This document shows, piece after piece, positions 35,150 to 44,028 of a stretch of DNA of 64,000 bases. The notes below the pieces were generated by a model, which ran no database searches, was not told the origin of the DNA, and worked only from the letters and a program-made list of their open reading frames with translations. The stretch covers positions 165,315-229,314 of the forward strand of contig NZ_SOCP01000016.1 in the NCBI RefSeq assembly GCF_004364325.1. The letters run 5' to 3'. Origin of the DNA: Actinophytocola oryzae. Lineage in GTDB: Bacteria; Actinomycetota; Actinomycetes; Mycobacteriales; Pseudonocardiaceae. Each line of letters opens with the position of its first letter. Position 1 is the stretch's first letter. The position numbers and the translations under genes are program-made.

Positions 35150-36694
35150 ATGGAACAGCGGCTGCGCGCGGTGTGCGACCTGTCCGTCGCCACGGTCCGG
35201 GAGGTGTCGGGCAACCACGAGTACGACGGCCGGCTCCAGGACCTGTCCCCTGCCGGCGTGGCGGCCGGCCTGTCCGCGATGACGTCCGCGACCGACGCGG
35301 AGGGCCCACTGGACGATCCGGGCGAGGAGGCGCACCTGTCCGCCTTCGAGCGGGCCCTGCGCGTGTCGTTCGGCGAGCTGGAACTGCACCGGCGTGATCT
35401 CTACCCGCACCTCGCGAACCTGGAACTGGCCTGCTACGAACGCGAGTACGCGCCGCGGGAGGAACGCGACCGGGCCCGCCACCGGCATCTGGCGCAGTGG
35501 CCGGACGCGGTCGACATGGCGGTCGGCTCGCTGGACCGGCTGAGCGCCCCGGTGGCGGGCGCGCTGCTGGACGCGGTCCGAGGCCTGGCGGCGGACGTCC
35601 GTCCCGAGGACGGGGAGACGGGTGAGCGGGCGTTGGCGGCCCACGCCCGGCTGGTGGCCCACGTGGCGGAGGCGGCGGCACACGGCGATCCCGACCCCGC
35701 GCTCGGCGCACCCGCGCTGGCCGCGCTGATGGGCGCGTCGGAGGCGCTGGAGGTGGACCTCGGCAGGCTGGCCGAGCAGGCCGACCGGGAACGGGACCGG
35801 CTGACCGCGCGGCTGACGGACCTGTGCGCGCCACACCGCGACCCCGACGGCACGGTCGGCGTGGTCCGACGGCTGCTGGCCGACCACCCGGGTGCCTGCG
35901 AGGTGGTGGCCGCGGCGAAGGCGTGCACGGAGGAGGCCATCGCGTTCTGCCGCGAGCGGGACCTGGTGCCCCACCTGGACGGGGAGTGCCTGGTCGGCCC
36001 CGCACCCGCGTCACGGCGATGGGTGAAGGCGATGATGACGTGGGCCGCGCCCAACGAGCCGGACAGCCCGTCGTGGTACCACGTGACACCGCCCGACGAG
36101 AGCTGGCCGGCGGAGCGGACCGACGAGTGGCTGACCATCTTCAGCGCGACGACGCTGCCTGCGATCACGGTGCACGAGGTGGCGCCGGGGCACTTCGCCC
36201 ACGGCAGGACCCTGCGCAGGGTGCGTGGTCCAGTGCGCAGGACCCTGCACTCGTTGACGTTCATGGAGGGCTGGGCACACTACGTCGAGGAGATGTGCGT
36301 CGAGGAGGGCTTCCGCGCGGGCGACGAGCGGTTCGCGATCGGCGTCGTGCTGGAGGCACTGGTCCGGGTGACCCGGTTCGCCTGCGCGATCGGGCTGCAC
36401 ACGGGCGGCATGGACGTGGCGGAGGCAACGGCACGTTTCGTCGACGACGCGCACCTGGCACCGGCCTCCGCCGCCAGCGAGGCACGACGCGGCACGTTCG
36501 ACGCCACCTACGGCCGCTACACGTGGGGCAAGCTCGCGATCCAGGACCTCCGCGACCGCGCGAGACGCGAGTGGGGAGCCGGTTTCACGCCGGGCCGGTT
36601 CCACCGGGCACTGCTCGACCTCGGCTGTCCACCACTCGGCCTGATCGACCAGGCTCTGGCCTCCCCCGTCGCGACCACGCGCAGAAGCAGGTAG
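35150..36694 (+). CDS. DUF885 family zinc metallopeptidase-like protein
   Basis: A 514-residue helical protein with the DUF885 metal motif HEVAPGHF (342-349; HExxxGH) and the companion EGWAHYVEE near residue 373. Members are predicted carboxypeptidase-like enzymes; a few work in natural-product maturation, most are uncharacterised. No signal peptide is seen, so it acts in the cytoplasm. The ATG at 35150 directly follows a GGTCGGGGG run, so the ribosome site is cramped. Its place opposite sbnB inside the cluster suggests a pathway peptidase or immunity enzyme, unproven. Confidence 0.85.
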   Translation: MEQRLRAVCDLSVATVREVSGNHEYDGRLQDLSPAGVAAGLSAMTSATDAEGPLDDPGEEAHLSAFERALRVSFGELELHRRDLYPHLANLELACYEREYAPREERDRARHRHLAQWPDAVDMAVGSLDRLSAPVAGALLDAVRGLAADVRPEDGETGERALAAHARLVAHVAEAAAHGDPDPALGAPALAALMGASEALEVDLGRLAEQADRERDRLTARLTDLCAPHRDPDGTVGVVRRLLADHPGACEVVAAAKACTEEAIAFCRERDLVPHLDGECLVGPAPASRRWVKAMMTWAAPNEPDSPSWYHVTPPDESWPAERTDEWLTIFSATTLPAITVHEVAPGHFAHGRTLRRVRGPVRRTLHSLTFMEGWAHYVEEMCVEEGFRAGDERFAIGVVLEALVRVTRFACAIGLHTGGMDVAEATARFVDDAHLAPASAASEARRGTFDATYGRYTWGKLAIQDLRDRARREWGAGFTPGRFHRALLDLGCPPLGLIDQALASPVATTRRSR

Positions 36695-36838
36695 GCGCCG
36701 GCAACAAAGGACCAGGAATGGCGGGCCACCTCGCGCACATACGCTCGGCGACCGATGACCTCCATTCACAAGACCCGACCGGGTGACGTTCTCGTTGTTC
36801 CAGCGTCCGCGGTGACCGAATCGGCCTATCCTGGTGAT

Positions 36839-37975
36839 ATGTTCCCCCGCCGGCCGGTCGTCAAGAACGAGATCGTCGCGCGTCAGATGAGACAGTTCTT
36901 CCGGTCGCTCCGTGAGATCAGACCCGAGGGTGTCGCCAAGAGCTACGGCGCGTTCCAGTGGGATCGCGTCAACGAAAGCCTGGACAACGCGATCGAGCTG
37001 TCCAGGGACAGATACCACATCAGCCTGTCGACGGCCCGGGAGAATTTCGACCAGCTCACCAAGCGCACGGCTCTGGTGTCGGACACTCTGCTGCTGTGCC
37101 ACGACTGGACCGGCACCTATCACGGTATCGGCGAGAGCGGTCCAAAAGGGCGGGACTACATCTCCCCCAAGTACACCGTCGCCGACTCGAACTACGCGGT
37201 CGCGGAATGGCAGACGCAGCAGCGCGAGCACGACGCCAGGCAGGGAGAGAGCACGACGGTCTACGGCATGCACTGCCCGGACCTGGACGAGCTGGGCCGA
37301 TGGCTCCTCGGTGCGCGGGACCTGCTCGAGGCCGGCCTGGTCTGGTACCTGCCGAGCTACTCGGTGGTGACGCACCACGTCGGAGAGCGGCGTGATCCGT
37401 ACCTGCAGACCTACGGCGCCCTGGAACGTGCCAAGGCGGTCGACTTCCTGGTCCGGGACGGTCGTGCGGTGGACACCTCGGACGTGTGGCCCACCAAGAG
37501 CCATCTCGTGCGACCGCTCATGCAGGTGGACCTGCCGTTCATGGACGGCCTCAGCATGCGGGACTTCAGCAAGGTCACCCTGGAGGAGTTCGCCTCCTAC
37601 TCGGCTTTCCGCGACTTCCTGCGCAGAAGCTTCCTGGAGATGGACCAGTCGCTGGACGCGGTCCAGTCGGACCAGGAGATCGCCAAGCTGGGCCTGCGGA
37701 TCAGGGAGCAGGTCCGCGCCGCGCGTGCGGAGATGGAGCTCGTCCGCCGGAAGAGGGCCGTCGCGGTGACCGGCGCGGTCGTGGGCACGGTGGCCACGGT
37801 CCTGGTGGCGGTGTGCGGGTCGGTCCTCGCGGCGGCGATCACCGCTCTGGGCGCCAGCGGCGGCCTGTGGAGCTACATGAACGCCGCGGCGGAGAACAGC
37901 ACGCGTCTCCTCTGCGAGACGAACTGGCACTATGTCTGGGTGCTGGCCAGGAAGAGCGGCACCCACGTCGTGTGA
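36839..37975 (+). CDS. unknown protein with two C-terminal membrane helices
   Basis: A 378-residue protein I do not recognise. Residues about 1-320 are soluble and rich in charged and aromatic residues, with a coiled-coil-like stretch (RIREQVRAARAEMELVRRK) just before two hydrophobic segments (about residues 325-362). It ends with a short cytoplasmic tail. The start at ATG 36839 is chosen because the in-frame stretch from the upstream ATG 36755 has A/T in 12 of 28 third codon positions, far from the bias of coding sequence here. The preceding 36695-36838 then holds the promoter. Confidence 0.65.
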   Translation: MFPRRPVVKNEIVARQMRQFFRSLREIRPEGVAKSYGAFQWDRVNESLDNAIELSRDRYHISLSTARENFDQLTKRTALVSDTLLLCHDWTGTYHGIGESGPKGRDYISPKYTVADSNYAVAEWQTQQREHDARQGESTTVYGMHCPDLDELGRWLLGARDLLEAGLVWYLPSYSVVTHHVGERRDPYLQTYGALERAKAVDFLVRDGRAVDTSDVWPTKSHLVRPLMQVDLPFMDGLSMRDFSKVTLEEFASYSAFRDFLRRSFLEMDQSLDAVQSDQEIAKLGLRIREQVRAARAEMELVRRKRAVAVTGAVVGTVATVLVAVCGSVLAAAITALGASGGLWSYMNAAAENSTRLLCETNWHYVWVLARKSGTHVV

Positions 37976-37990
37976 CGGGCCGGACCACGT

Positions 37991-40900
37991 TCACGGGGCC
38001 GCGTCGTCGGGTCGTCCCTCCGTGAGCAGGCCCGCGGCCTCCCGGTCCGTGAGCGCCTCGATCCTGCGCAGCATGGCCAGCACCTCCTCCCGGTCCGCCT
38101 GTTCGAGCTGCCTGCGCTGCACCTCGTCAGCCTGGTCCGCCAGCGTCCAGCGGCGCTCCAACAGCTCCACCACCGTGATCTCGAGCCCGAACCCGCTCCG
38201 CAGCCGCGCCGCGAGCTGTGTCGCCATCAGCGAGTGCCCGCCCAGCCGGTGGAACTCGTCATCGCGGCCCACCCTCGGCACCCGCAGCACCGACGTCCAG
38301 ATGTCGGCCAGTGCCCGCTCCACCCCCGCCCTCGGCGGCCGGTAGCCGGGGCGGCCGGCGAACCCCGGCACCGGCAGGGCACGGCGGTCGACCTTGCCGC
38401 TCGCGTTCAGCGGAATGCCATCCACGACGACGATCGCCTGCGGCACCATGAAGTCCTGCACCCGCCGCCGCAGGTACGTCCGCAGCTCCTCCTCCTCGAC
38501 GTCCGCACCCACCACGTACGCGACCAGCATCCGGTCGCCACCAGGCCCGTCCGCGGCCACCACCACCGCGTCCCGCACCGACCCGTGACCGGCCAGCGCC
38601 GCCTCGACCGCGCCCGGCTCGACCCGGTGCCCCCGGATCTTCACCTGACCGTCGACCCGGCCGAGGAACTCCAGCCGTCCGTCCGGCCACCAACGCGCCC
38701 GGTCGCCCGTCCGGTACATCCGCTCCCCGACCCGGAACGGGTCCGCCACGAACCGTGTCGCCGTCAGGCCCGGCTGGCTGAGATAACCACGCGCCAGGCA
38801 CGCCCCCGCCAGGTACAGCTCCCCCGTCACCCCGACCGGCACGGGTGCGGCGTGGGCGTCGAGCACATAGCAGCGCGTGCCGTCGATCGGCCGGCCTATC
38901 GACACCGGTCCCGCCTCGTCCGGCACCGGCTCGTGGGTGACGACCATGGCCGCCTCCGCCGGGCCGTACACGTTGTGGACGGCCACCCCCGGCATCGCCT
39001 GCCGGGCCGAGGCGACCAGCTCCGGGGTCAGCGGCTCCCCCACGCTCAGCAACCGCGTGAACGGACCCCGCTCCGCGACGAGGAGCTTCAGCACCGACGG
39101 GACCACGTAGGTGTTGTTCACGCCGCGCCGCCGGCAGAACTCCGCCCACCGCGCCGGATCGCGACGGTCCTCCTCCGGCGGCACCACCAGCCTGGCGCCC
39201 GCGACCAGCGGCCACAGCACCTCCGTGACGGACATGTCGAACCCCAGCGGCGTCCGGTGCAGCACCCCGTCGCCCGGCGACAGCGGGAACGTCGCCGCGT
39301 GCCAACGCGTGTGGTTGGCCAGCCCCAGGTGGGTGTTCGCGGTGCCCTTGGGCCGGCCGGTCGAGCCCGACGTGTAGATCACGTAGGCGAGGTCGCCCAA
39401 CCGAAGGGACACTGGCACGCGGTGAGCGGGCTGGTGCGCGATCGCGTCGGTGTCCAGCCGGACCAGCCGTGCACCCGACTCCGTCAACGCCGCCGCGACG
39501 TCCGGGCCCGCCGCCAGCACGTCCGACCTCGACACCACCGCCGCCGGGCGCGCCTCACCCGCCGCGAGCCGCAGCTGCGCCGCCGGATAACCCGCGTCCA
39601 GCGGCAGGTACGCCGCCCCGGCCTTCAGCGTGGCGAGGAACGCGACCACGCCGGCCGCCGAGTGCGGCAGGTACACCCCGACCAGGTCCCCGACGCCGAT
39701 CCCGAGGCCCCGCAGGTGTGCGGCGAGCCGGTTGGCCCGCTGGTCCAGCTCCAGGTAGGTGAGCAGGCCGTCCGGCGCCTCGACCGCCACCGCGTCGGGC
39801 TGTCCGTCCACACGGGACTCGACCAGGCGGTGCGCGGGCACCGGGTCGTCCGTCAGCGGGGCCGGGTCGCTCCAGCGCGCGACGTGTTCGTCCGCTGTGG
39901 ACAGCCGGGCCAGTGCCCGGTCCGGGTTCGCCGCCGCCTCGGTGAGCAGGTGACCGAGATCGGTCACCATGGCGGCCACCGTCGGCTCGTCGAACAGGTC
40001 CGCCGCGAACGACGCCCGCCCGGCCAGGCCGCCGCCGGTCAGCTCCACCAGCTCGACGGCCAGCTCGAACTGTGCCGCGGCGGGTGGGATCTCGAACGGC
40101 TCGGCGGTCAGGTCCGGCGTGGTCCAGTCCGGCACCGGCGGCCGGAGGCCGAACACGGCCCGCACCGACGCGCCCGGCGACCCGCCGTGTTCACGGCCCA
40201 GCGCCTGGATCACGGCCTCCAGCGGCGTGTCCTGGTGTGCCAGCGCGGCGAGGCCGGTCGCCCGCGCCCTGTCGACCAGCGCGCGGAAACTCCCGACCCC
40301 CGTGTCCACCCGCAACGGCAGCACCAGCGCCAGCGAGCCGACGAGCCGCTCGGCCCCCGGTCGGTGCCGGTTCGCGACGAACGAGCCGAACACCACCTCC
40401 CGCTGTCCGCTCCACCTCGCGAGCAACGCGGCGAACCCGGCCACCAGCACCGTGTTCAGCGTGGTGTGTTCCTCCTCGGCCAGCACCCGTAGCCGAGCGG
40501 CGACGTCCGCCTCGACGCGGACCGGCACGTACCCGGCAGGGCTCCCGGTCCGGTTCGTTCTCGGCCGGTCGACCGGCAGCTCCAGCACCGGCGCGTCGGC
40601 CAGTTCCCGTCGCCAGAACTCGGCCCCGCCATCGCCAGCCGCGCCCACGGTCGCCACCCTCGGCAACACCGGCGGCCTGCCCTCGGTGACCGCCCGGTAC
40701 AGCTCGGCCAGCTCACGCCCCAGCACGCCCATGGACCACCCGTCCACGGCCGCGTGGTGGGCGCACACCAGCAGCGCCGCGTCGTCGTCGGCGAACCGCG
40801 CCAGTGCGACCCGCACCATGGCCGACCGCAGGTCGAACGGGGCGCCCAGCTCGCGCCGGTAGGCCGCCTCCAGCTCGGTCGCCCGCACGTCCAGCTCGGG

Positions 40901-43030
40901 CAGGTCGATCTCCGCCCAGGGACGCACCGTCTGCCACACCACGCCGTCCGCGTCGATGTCGAGGGTCGTGCGCAGCGCGGTGTGCCTGCGGAACAGCTCG
41001 CCGACCGCCGTACGAAGCGCCGCCACGGCCAGCCTGCCGCGCAACCGCACGCCGCCGCCGACGTGGAGGGCCGCGCCCGCGCCGATCTCGTCGAGCAGCC
41101 ACAGCCGGGTCTGTCCCGCCGACGCGGGCCCGTGCGCCGCCTCGACGCCCGCCGCGCCCGCCGGCCGGGTCCCGCGTGGCAGCCCGTCCAACGTGGTGAC
41201 GGTGGCCCCGTCGAGGAGCCACGCCGGCGAGACGTCCACACCGAACTCGTCGTACAGCACCGAGACCAGCTCCACCGCACGCACCGAGTCGAGCCCCTGC
41301 GCCACGAGCGGGCGCGTGGCGTCCACCGGTCGGCCGAGGACCCGCGCGACCGTCGCCGCGAGCGGCCCGTCCGGCGCGGGGTCGACCGGTTCGGCTGCCC
41401 ACGTGACCGCGAGGGGGCGGAAGCCGTCGCCCAGATACCGTTCCCTGGTCGCGAGTCTGCGGAGCTTCCCACTGGAGGTGCGCGGCAGCGCTCCCCGCCG
41501 GACCAGCACCACGTCGTCGAGGTCGACGCCGTGCTCGGTGACCACGGCCGCGCGCACCGCGGCAGCGGCCCGTGCCGCGCCCTCGCCTGCCGAGGACACC
41601 TCGTGGACCAGCACCAGCCTGCCGTCACCCACCTGGAACGCCGCGCCCCGCCCGGGAAGCAGCACCGGATCGGCTCTCCCGGCCACCACCTCGATGTCGG
41701 CGGGGTGGTAGTTGTGCCCGCGCAACACGATCAGCTCACGTCGCCGGCCGGTGACGAACAGCTCGCCGCCGTCGAGGAAGCCGAGATCGCCGGTGCGCAG
41801 GAACGTGCCGGGCCCGTCGGCACGCTCGGCACCGAACACCTCGGCCGTCGCCCGCTCTGCCCGCCAGTAGCCCCGCGTCACCGTGGGACCGGACACCCAG
41901 ATCTCGCCCTCGGTCCGGTCCTGGCACGTCAGGCGCGTCTCGGGGTCGACGACCAGCACGGCGTCCGGCGCCCGGACGTGTCCGCAACCGACCACGGGCA
42001 CGCCGCTGCCCGGCGCGACCGTGGTCACCACTCCCCTGCCCGGCACACCACCGGTGACGAACAGCGTCGCCTCGGCGAGCCCGTAGCAGGGCTGGAAGCT
42101 CGACCGCCGGAAGCCCGCGGCACCGAACCGGGCGGCGAACGCGTCCAGCGTGGCGGCGCGGACGGTCTCGGCGCCGACCAGTGCCGAGCGCCACGTCCGG
42201 AGGTCGAGCCCGGCCAGGTCCTCGTCGGTCACCCGCCGCAGGCATTCCGCGTAGCCGAAGTCCGGCGCGACGCTCGCGGTCGCGCGGTGCTCGCTGATCG
42301 CCCGCAGCCAGCGGACGGGCCTGCGCAGGAACGACGTCGGCGACATCAGCGCGACCGGGAACCCGGCGTGCACCGGCGCCAGGATGCCGCCGATCAACCC
42401 CATGTCGTGGTAGGGCGGCAGCCAGCTCACCGACGAGACCCCGTCGCCGGGGCCGAGGACCCGACCGAGCACCGCGCAGTTGTGCAGCAGGTTGTCGTGG
42501 CCGACCACCACGCCCTTCGGCGCGCCGGTCGAGCCCGAGGTGTACTGCAGGAACGCCGTCTCCTCGCCCCGGTGTGCGTGGGGGGACCAGTCGTCGGCGA
42601 GGTCGTCGGGCACGTCGTCGATGGTGACCACGCGCGGTGCCGCCAGCTCGGGCGGCAGGCCGCGTGCGGTGGTCCGGTCCAGCAGCAGGACCTCGGCACC
42701 CGAGTCCGCCATGATGCCGAGCACCCGCTCGCTCCCGTGGCGGCCGGTGGGCGGCGGCACCGGCACCGCGACCACCCCGGCGTGGAGGCAGCCGTAGAAC
42801 CCGGTCACGTAACCGGCACCCGGCCCGCACATCAGCAGCGCCCGCGCACCGGGTGCGGCCACGGCGGCCAGCGCCACCGCGACGGCCCTGGCCCGCCGGT
42901 CCAGCTCGGCGTAGGTCATGACCAGGTCGTCGTCGAGGAACGTGACGGCCGTGCGGGTGCCCTCGTCGGCGGCCCTGGCCAGCAGCACGTCCTCGACGCG
43001 TGTCGCCCGCTCGGTCCTCACCACGGTCAT
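37991..43030 (-). CDS. FAAL-ACP-C-A-PCP lipopeptide-initiating NRPS
   Basis: A 1679-residue hybrid. Residues about 1-560 are a fatty acyl-AMP ligase (FLQYTSGSTGAPKG, SWLPPYHDMGLIGG, PCYGLAEAT), then an acyl carrier (serine 582 in GLDSVRA), a condensation domain (about 650-1075; AHHAAVDGWS), an adenylation domain (about 1100-1585; YTSGSTGRPKG, NVYGPAEAA, YRTGDR) and a carrier (serine about 1600 in LGGHSLMA). The FAAL activates a fatty acid and loads it onto the ACP; the C domain then N-acylates the first amino acid. Pocket code by eye D-M-T-Y-L-V-V-M-V, unassigned. ATG 43030 overlaps the thioesterase stop. Confidence 0.95.
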   Translation of the reverse strand: MTVVRTERATRVEDVLLARAADEGTRTAVTFLDDDLVMTYAELDRRARAVAVALAAVAAPGARALLMCGPGAGYVTGFYGCLHAGVVAVPVPPPTGRHGSERVLGIMADSGAEVLLLDRTTARGLPPELAAPRVVTIDDVPDDLADDWSPHAHRGEETAFLQYTSGSTGAPKGVVVGHDNLLHNCAVLGRVLGPGDGVSSVSWLPPYHDMGLIGGILAPVHAGFPVALMSPTSFLRRPVRWLRAISEHRATASVAPDFGYAECLRRVTDEDLAGLDLRTWRSALVGAETVRAATLDAFAARFGAAGFRRSSFQPCYGLAEATLFVTGGVPGRGVVTTVAPGSGVPVVGCGHVRAPDAVLVVDPETRLTCQDRTEGEIWVSGPTVTRGYWRAERATAEVFGAERADGPGTFLRTGDLGFLDGGELFVTGRRRELIVLRGHNYHPADIEVVAGRADPVLLPGRGAAFQVGDGRLVLVHEVSSAGEGAARAAAAVRAAVVTEHGVDLDDVVLVRRGALPRTSSGKLRRLATRERYLGDGFRPLAVTWAAEPVDPAPDGPLAATVARVLGRPVDATRPLVAQGLDSVRAVELVSVLYDEFGVDVSPAWLLDGATVTTLDGLPRGTRPAGAAGVEAAHGPASAGQTRLWLLDEIGAGAALHVGGGVRLRGRLAVAALRTAVGELFRRHTALRTTLDIDADGVVWQTVRPWAEIDLPELDVRATELEAAYRRELGAPFDLRSAMVRVALARFADDDAALLVCAHHAAVDGWSMGVLGRELAELYRAVTEGRPPVLPRVATVGAAGDGGAEFWRRELADAPVLELPVDRPRTNRTGSPAGYVPVRVEADVAARLRVLAEEEHTTLNTVLVAGFAALLARWSGQREVVFGSFVANRHRPGAERLVGSLALVLPLRVDTGVGSFRALVDRARATGLAALAHQDTPLEAVIQALGREHGGSPGASVRAVFGLRPPVPDWTTPDLTAEPFEIPPAAAQFELAVELVELTGGGLAGRASFAADLFDEPTVAAMVTDLGHLLTEAAANPDRALARLSTADEHVARWSDPAPLTDDPVPAHRLVESRVDGQPDAVAVEAPDGLLTYLELDQRANRLAAHLRGLGIGVGDLVGVYLPHSAAGVVAFLATLKAGAAYLPLDAGYPAAQLRLAAGEARPAAVVSRSDVLAAGPDVAAALTESGARLVRLDTDAIAHQPAHRVPVSLRLGDLAYVIYTSGSTGRPKGTANTHLGLANHTRWHAATFPLSPGDGVLHRTPLGFDMSVTEVLWPLVAGARLVVPPEEDRRDPARWAEFCRRRGVNNTYVVPSVLKLLVAERGPFTRLLSVGEPLTPELVASARQAMPGVAVHNVYGPAEAAMVVTHEPVPDEAGPVSIGRPIDGTRCYVLDAHAAPVPVGVTGELYLAGACLARGYLSQPGLTATRFVADPFRVGERMYRTGDRARWWPDGRLEFLGRVDGQVKIRGHRVEPGAVEAALAGHGSVRDAVVVAADGPGGDRMLVAYVVGADVEEEELRTYLRRRVQDFMVPQAIVVVDGIPLNASGKVDRRALPVPGFAGRPGYRPPRAGVERALADIWTSVLRVPRVGRDDEFHRLGGHSLMATQLAARLRSGFGLEITVVELLERRWTLADQADEVQRRQLEQADREEVLAMLRRIEALTDREAAGLLTEGRPDDAAP

Positions 43031-43767
43031 GCCGGGGACAGGACGGCGTCGACGTCACCGGACAGCCGGGTCAGCACGGCGTCCTCGTCGTTCTGGAAGA
43101 AGAAGTGGCCGCCGGGGAACACCGCGACACCGTGGTCGCCGTCGCTCTGGGCGGCCCAGCCCGCCGCGTCGGCGACCGTGGCCGACGGGTCGTCGGCACC
43201 CAGGTAGACCCGCACCGGGCACCCCAGCGGCGGGTCCGGTGCGAACCGGTGCCCGGCGATCATGGCGAGGTCGGCACGCACGATCGGCAGGAGCAGCGAC
43301 AGGTACTCGGGGTCGGCGAAGATCGCCGGGTCGGTGCCGCCGCTGGTGCGCAGGAAGTCGACGACCTCGTCGTCACTCGCCGCGGCGACGTCGGCAGGCA
43401 CGTGCTCGAGCTCCGGGCCGCCGCACGCGCCCGCGACGAACAGGTCGGGCCGCACACCGAGGCGGCGGAACAGCTCCAGCGCGACCAACGCGCCCATGCT
43501 GTGTCCGTAGGCGACGACCGGCCGGTCCAGCAACGCCTCGACCTCGTCGCGCAGGGGGCCGTCGACGATCTCGGCGACGCTGGTCGGCGGCCGCTCACGC
43601 AGCCGGGCGCCGTGACCGGGCAGCTCCACGGCGAGCACCCCGATCCGGTCGGGCAGTCGTCGCGCCCACCGCCGGTAGACCTGTGGTCCGCCGCCGCCGG
43701 GGGGAAAGCACAGGAGCCGCACCACGGCGTCGTCCCCAGAGGTCCAGTCGCGCAACCACCGTGCCAT
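43027..43767 (-). CDS. type II (editing) thioesterase
   Basis: A 246-residue alpha/beta hydrolase of the stand-alone GrsT/RifR type. The nucleophile is S90 in GHSMG (88-92), FPPGGGG forms the oxyanion region and the histidine is in PGGHFFF. It would clear wrongly loaded carrier domains, or release the product in trans, since none of the NRPS proteins seen carries a thioesterase. ATG 43767 follows GGAGGGTGTGC, a very good ribosome site. It begins 24 bases after the 36-bp palindrome that separates it from the small peptide gene. Confidence 0.93.
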   Translation of the reverse strand: MARWLRDWTSGDDAVVRLLCFPPGGGGPQVYRRWARRLPDRIGVLAVELPGHGARLRERPPTSVAEIVDGPLRDEVEALLDRPVVAYGHSMGALVALELFRRLGVRPDLFVAGACGGPELEHVPADVAAASDDEVVDFLRTSGGTDPAIFADPEYLSLLLPIVRADLAMIAGHRFAPDPPLGCPVRVYLGADDPSATVADAAGWAAQSDGDHGVAVFPGGHFFFQNDEDAVLTRLSGDVDAVLSPA

Positions 43768-43790
43768 GCACACCCTCCACAACGGACCGG

Positions 43791-43826
43791 CCCCTGGGTG
43801 GGGTGCGGCCGCACCCCACCCAGGGG
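43791..43826. terminator. 36-bp perfect palindrome between the peptide and thioesterase genes
   Basis: Eighteen bases (CCCCTGGGTGGGGTGCGG) are followed at once by their exact reverse complement. It would form an extremely stable G/C hairpin in RNA, 53 bases after the peptide stop codon and 24 before the thioesterase start. No U tract follows, so it may act as a partial terminator or an RNA stabiliser giving the upstream genes a different expression level from the NRPS. Confidence 0.75.
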
Positions 43827-43879
43827 TTCAGTGACTCCGATCAACCGGCCGCTCCGGGCGGCTCAGCCGAGTGACATCG

Positions 43880-44026
43880 TCAACGGGCGGCGAGCCGCTC
43901 GTGGGCGATGCCCTCCTGGGCAGTGCGCTCGTGAGCGATGCCCTCCTGAGCGGTGCGCTCGTGGGCGATGCCCTCCTGAGCGATCCGGACCGGCGCCGGG
44001 CGCCGTGCGCCAATTTCCTCGATCAT
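43880..44026 (-). CDS. 48-residue repeat peptide, candidate RiPP precursor
   Basis: A short gene with no name. The ATG at 44026 is 2 bases after the radical SAM stop, and AAGGAGG (44037-44043), lying inside the last codons of that gene, is a perfect Shine-Dalgarno 10 bases ahead. Residues 1-14 (MIEEIGARRPAPVR) look like a leader. Then come IAQEGIAHER, TAQEGIAHER and TAQEGIAHER, and the tail LAAR. Among the three 30-base units five columns vary; four are silent third-position changes and one is Ile/Thr, as expected if the peptide sequence is kept by selection. The coupling suggests the radical SAM enzyme modifies it. Alternative: a non-coding repeat that happens to be open. Confidence 0.65.
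   Translation of the reverse strand: MIEEIGARRPAPVRIAQEGIAHERTAQEGIAHERTAQEGIAHERLAAR
43895..43984 (-). repeat. three 30-bp tandem units inside the peptide gene
   Basis: Units at 43955-43984, 43925-43954 and 43895-43924, each exactly 30 bases (ten codons), differing at five columns in all. They encode the three peptide repeats. Period equal to a codon multiple and absence of stops fit a coding array. Confidence 0.9.
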
Positions 44027-44028
44027 GG

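Noticed and set aside
36755..36838. An earlier ATG for the unknown protein at 36839
   Set aside because: Third codon positions are 12/28 A or T, unlike coding sequence in this genome.
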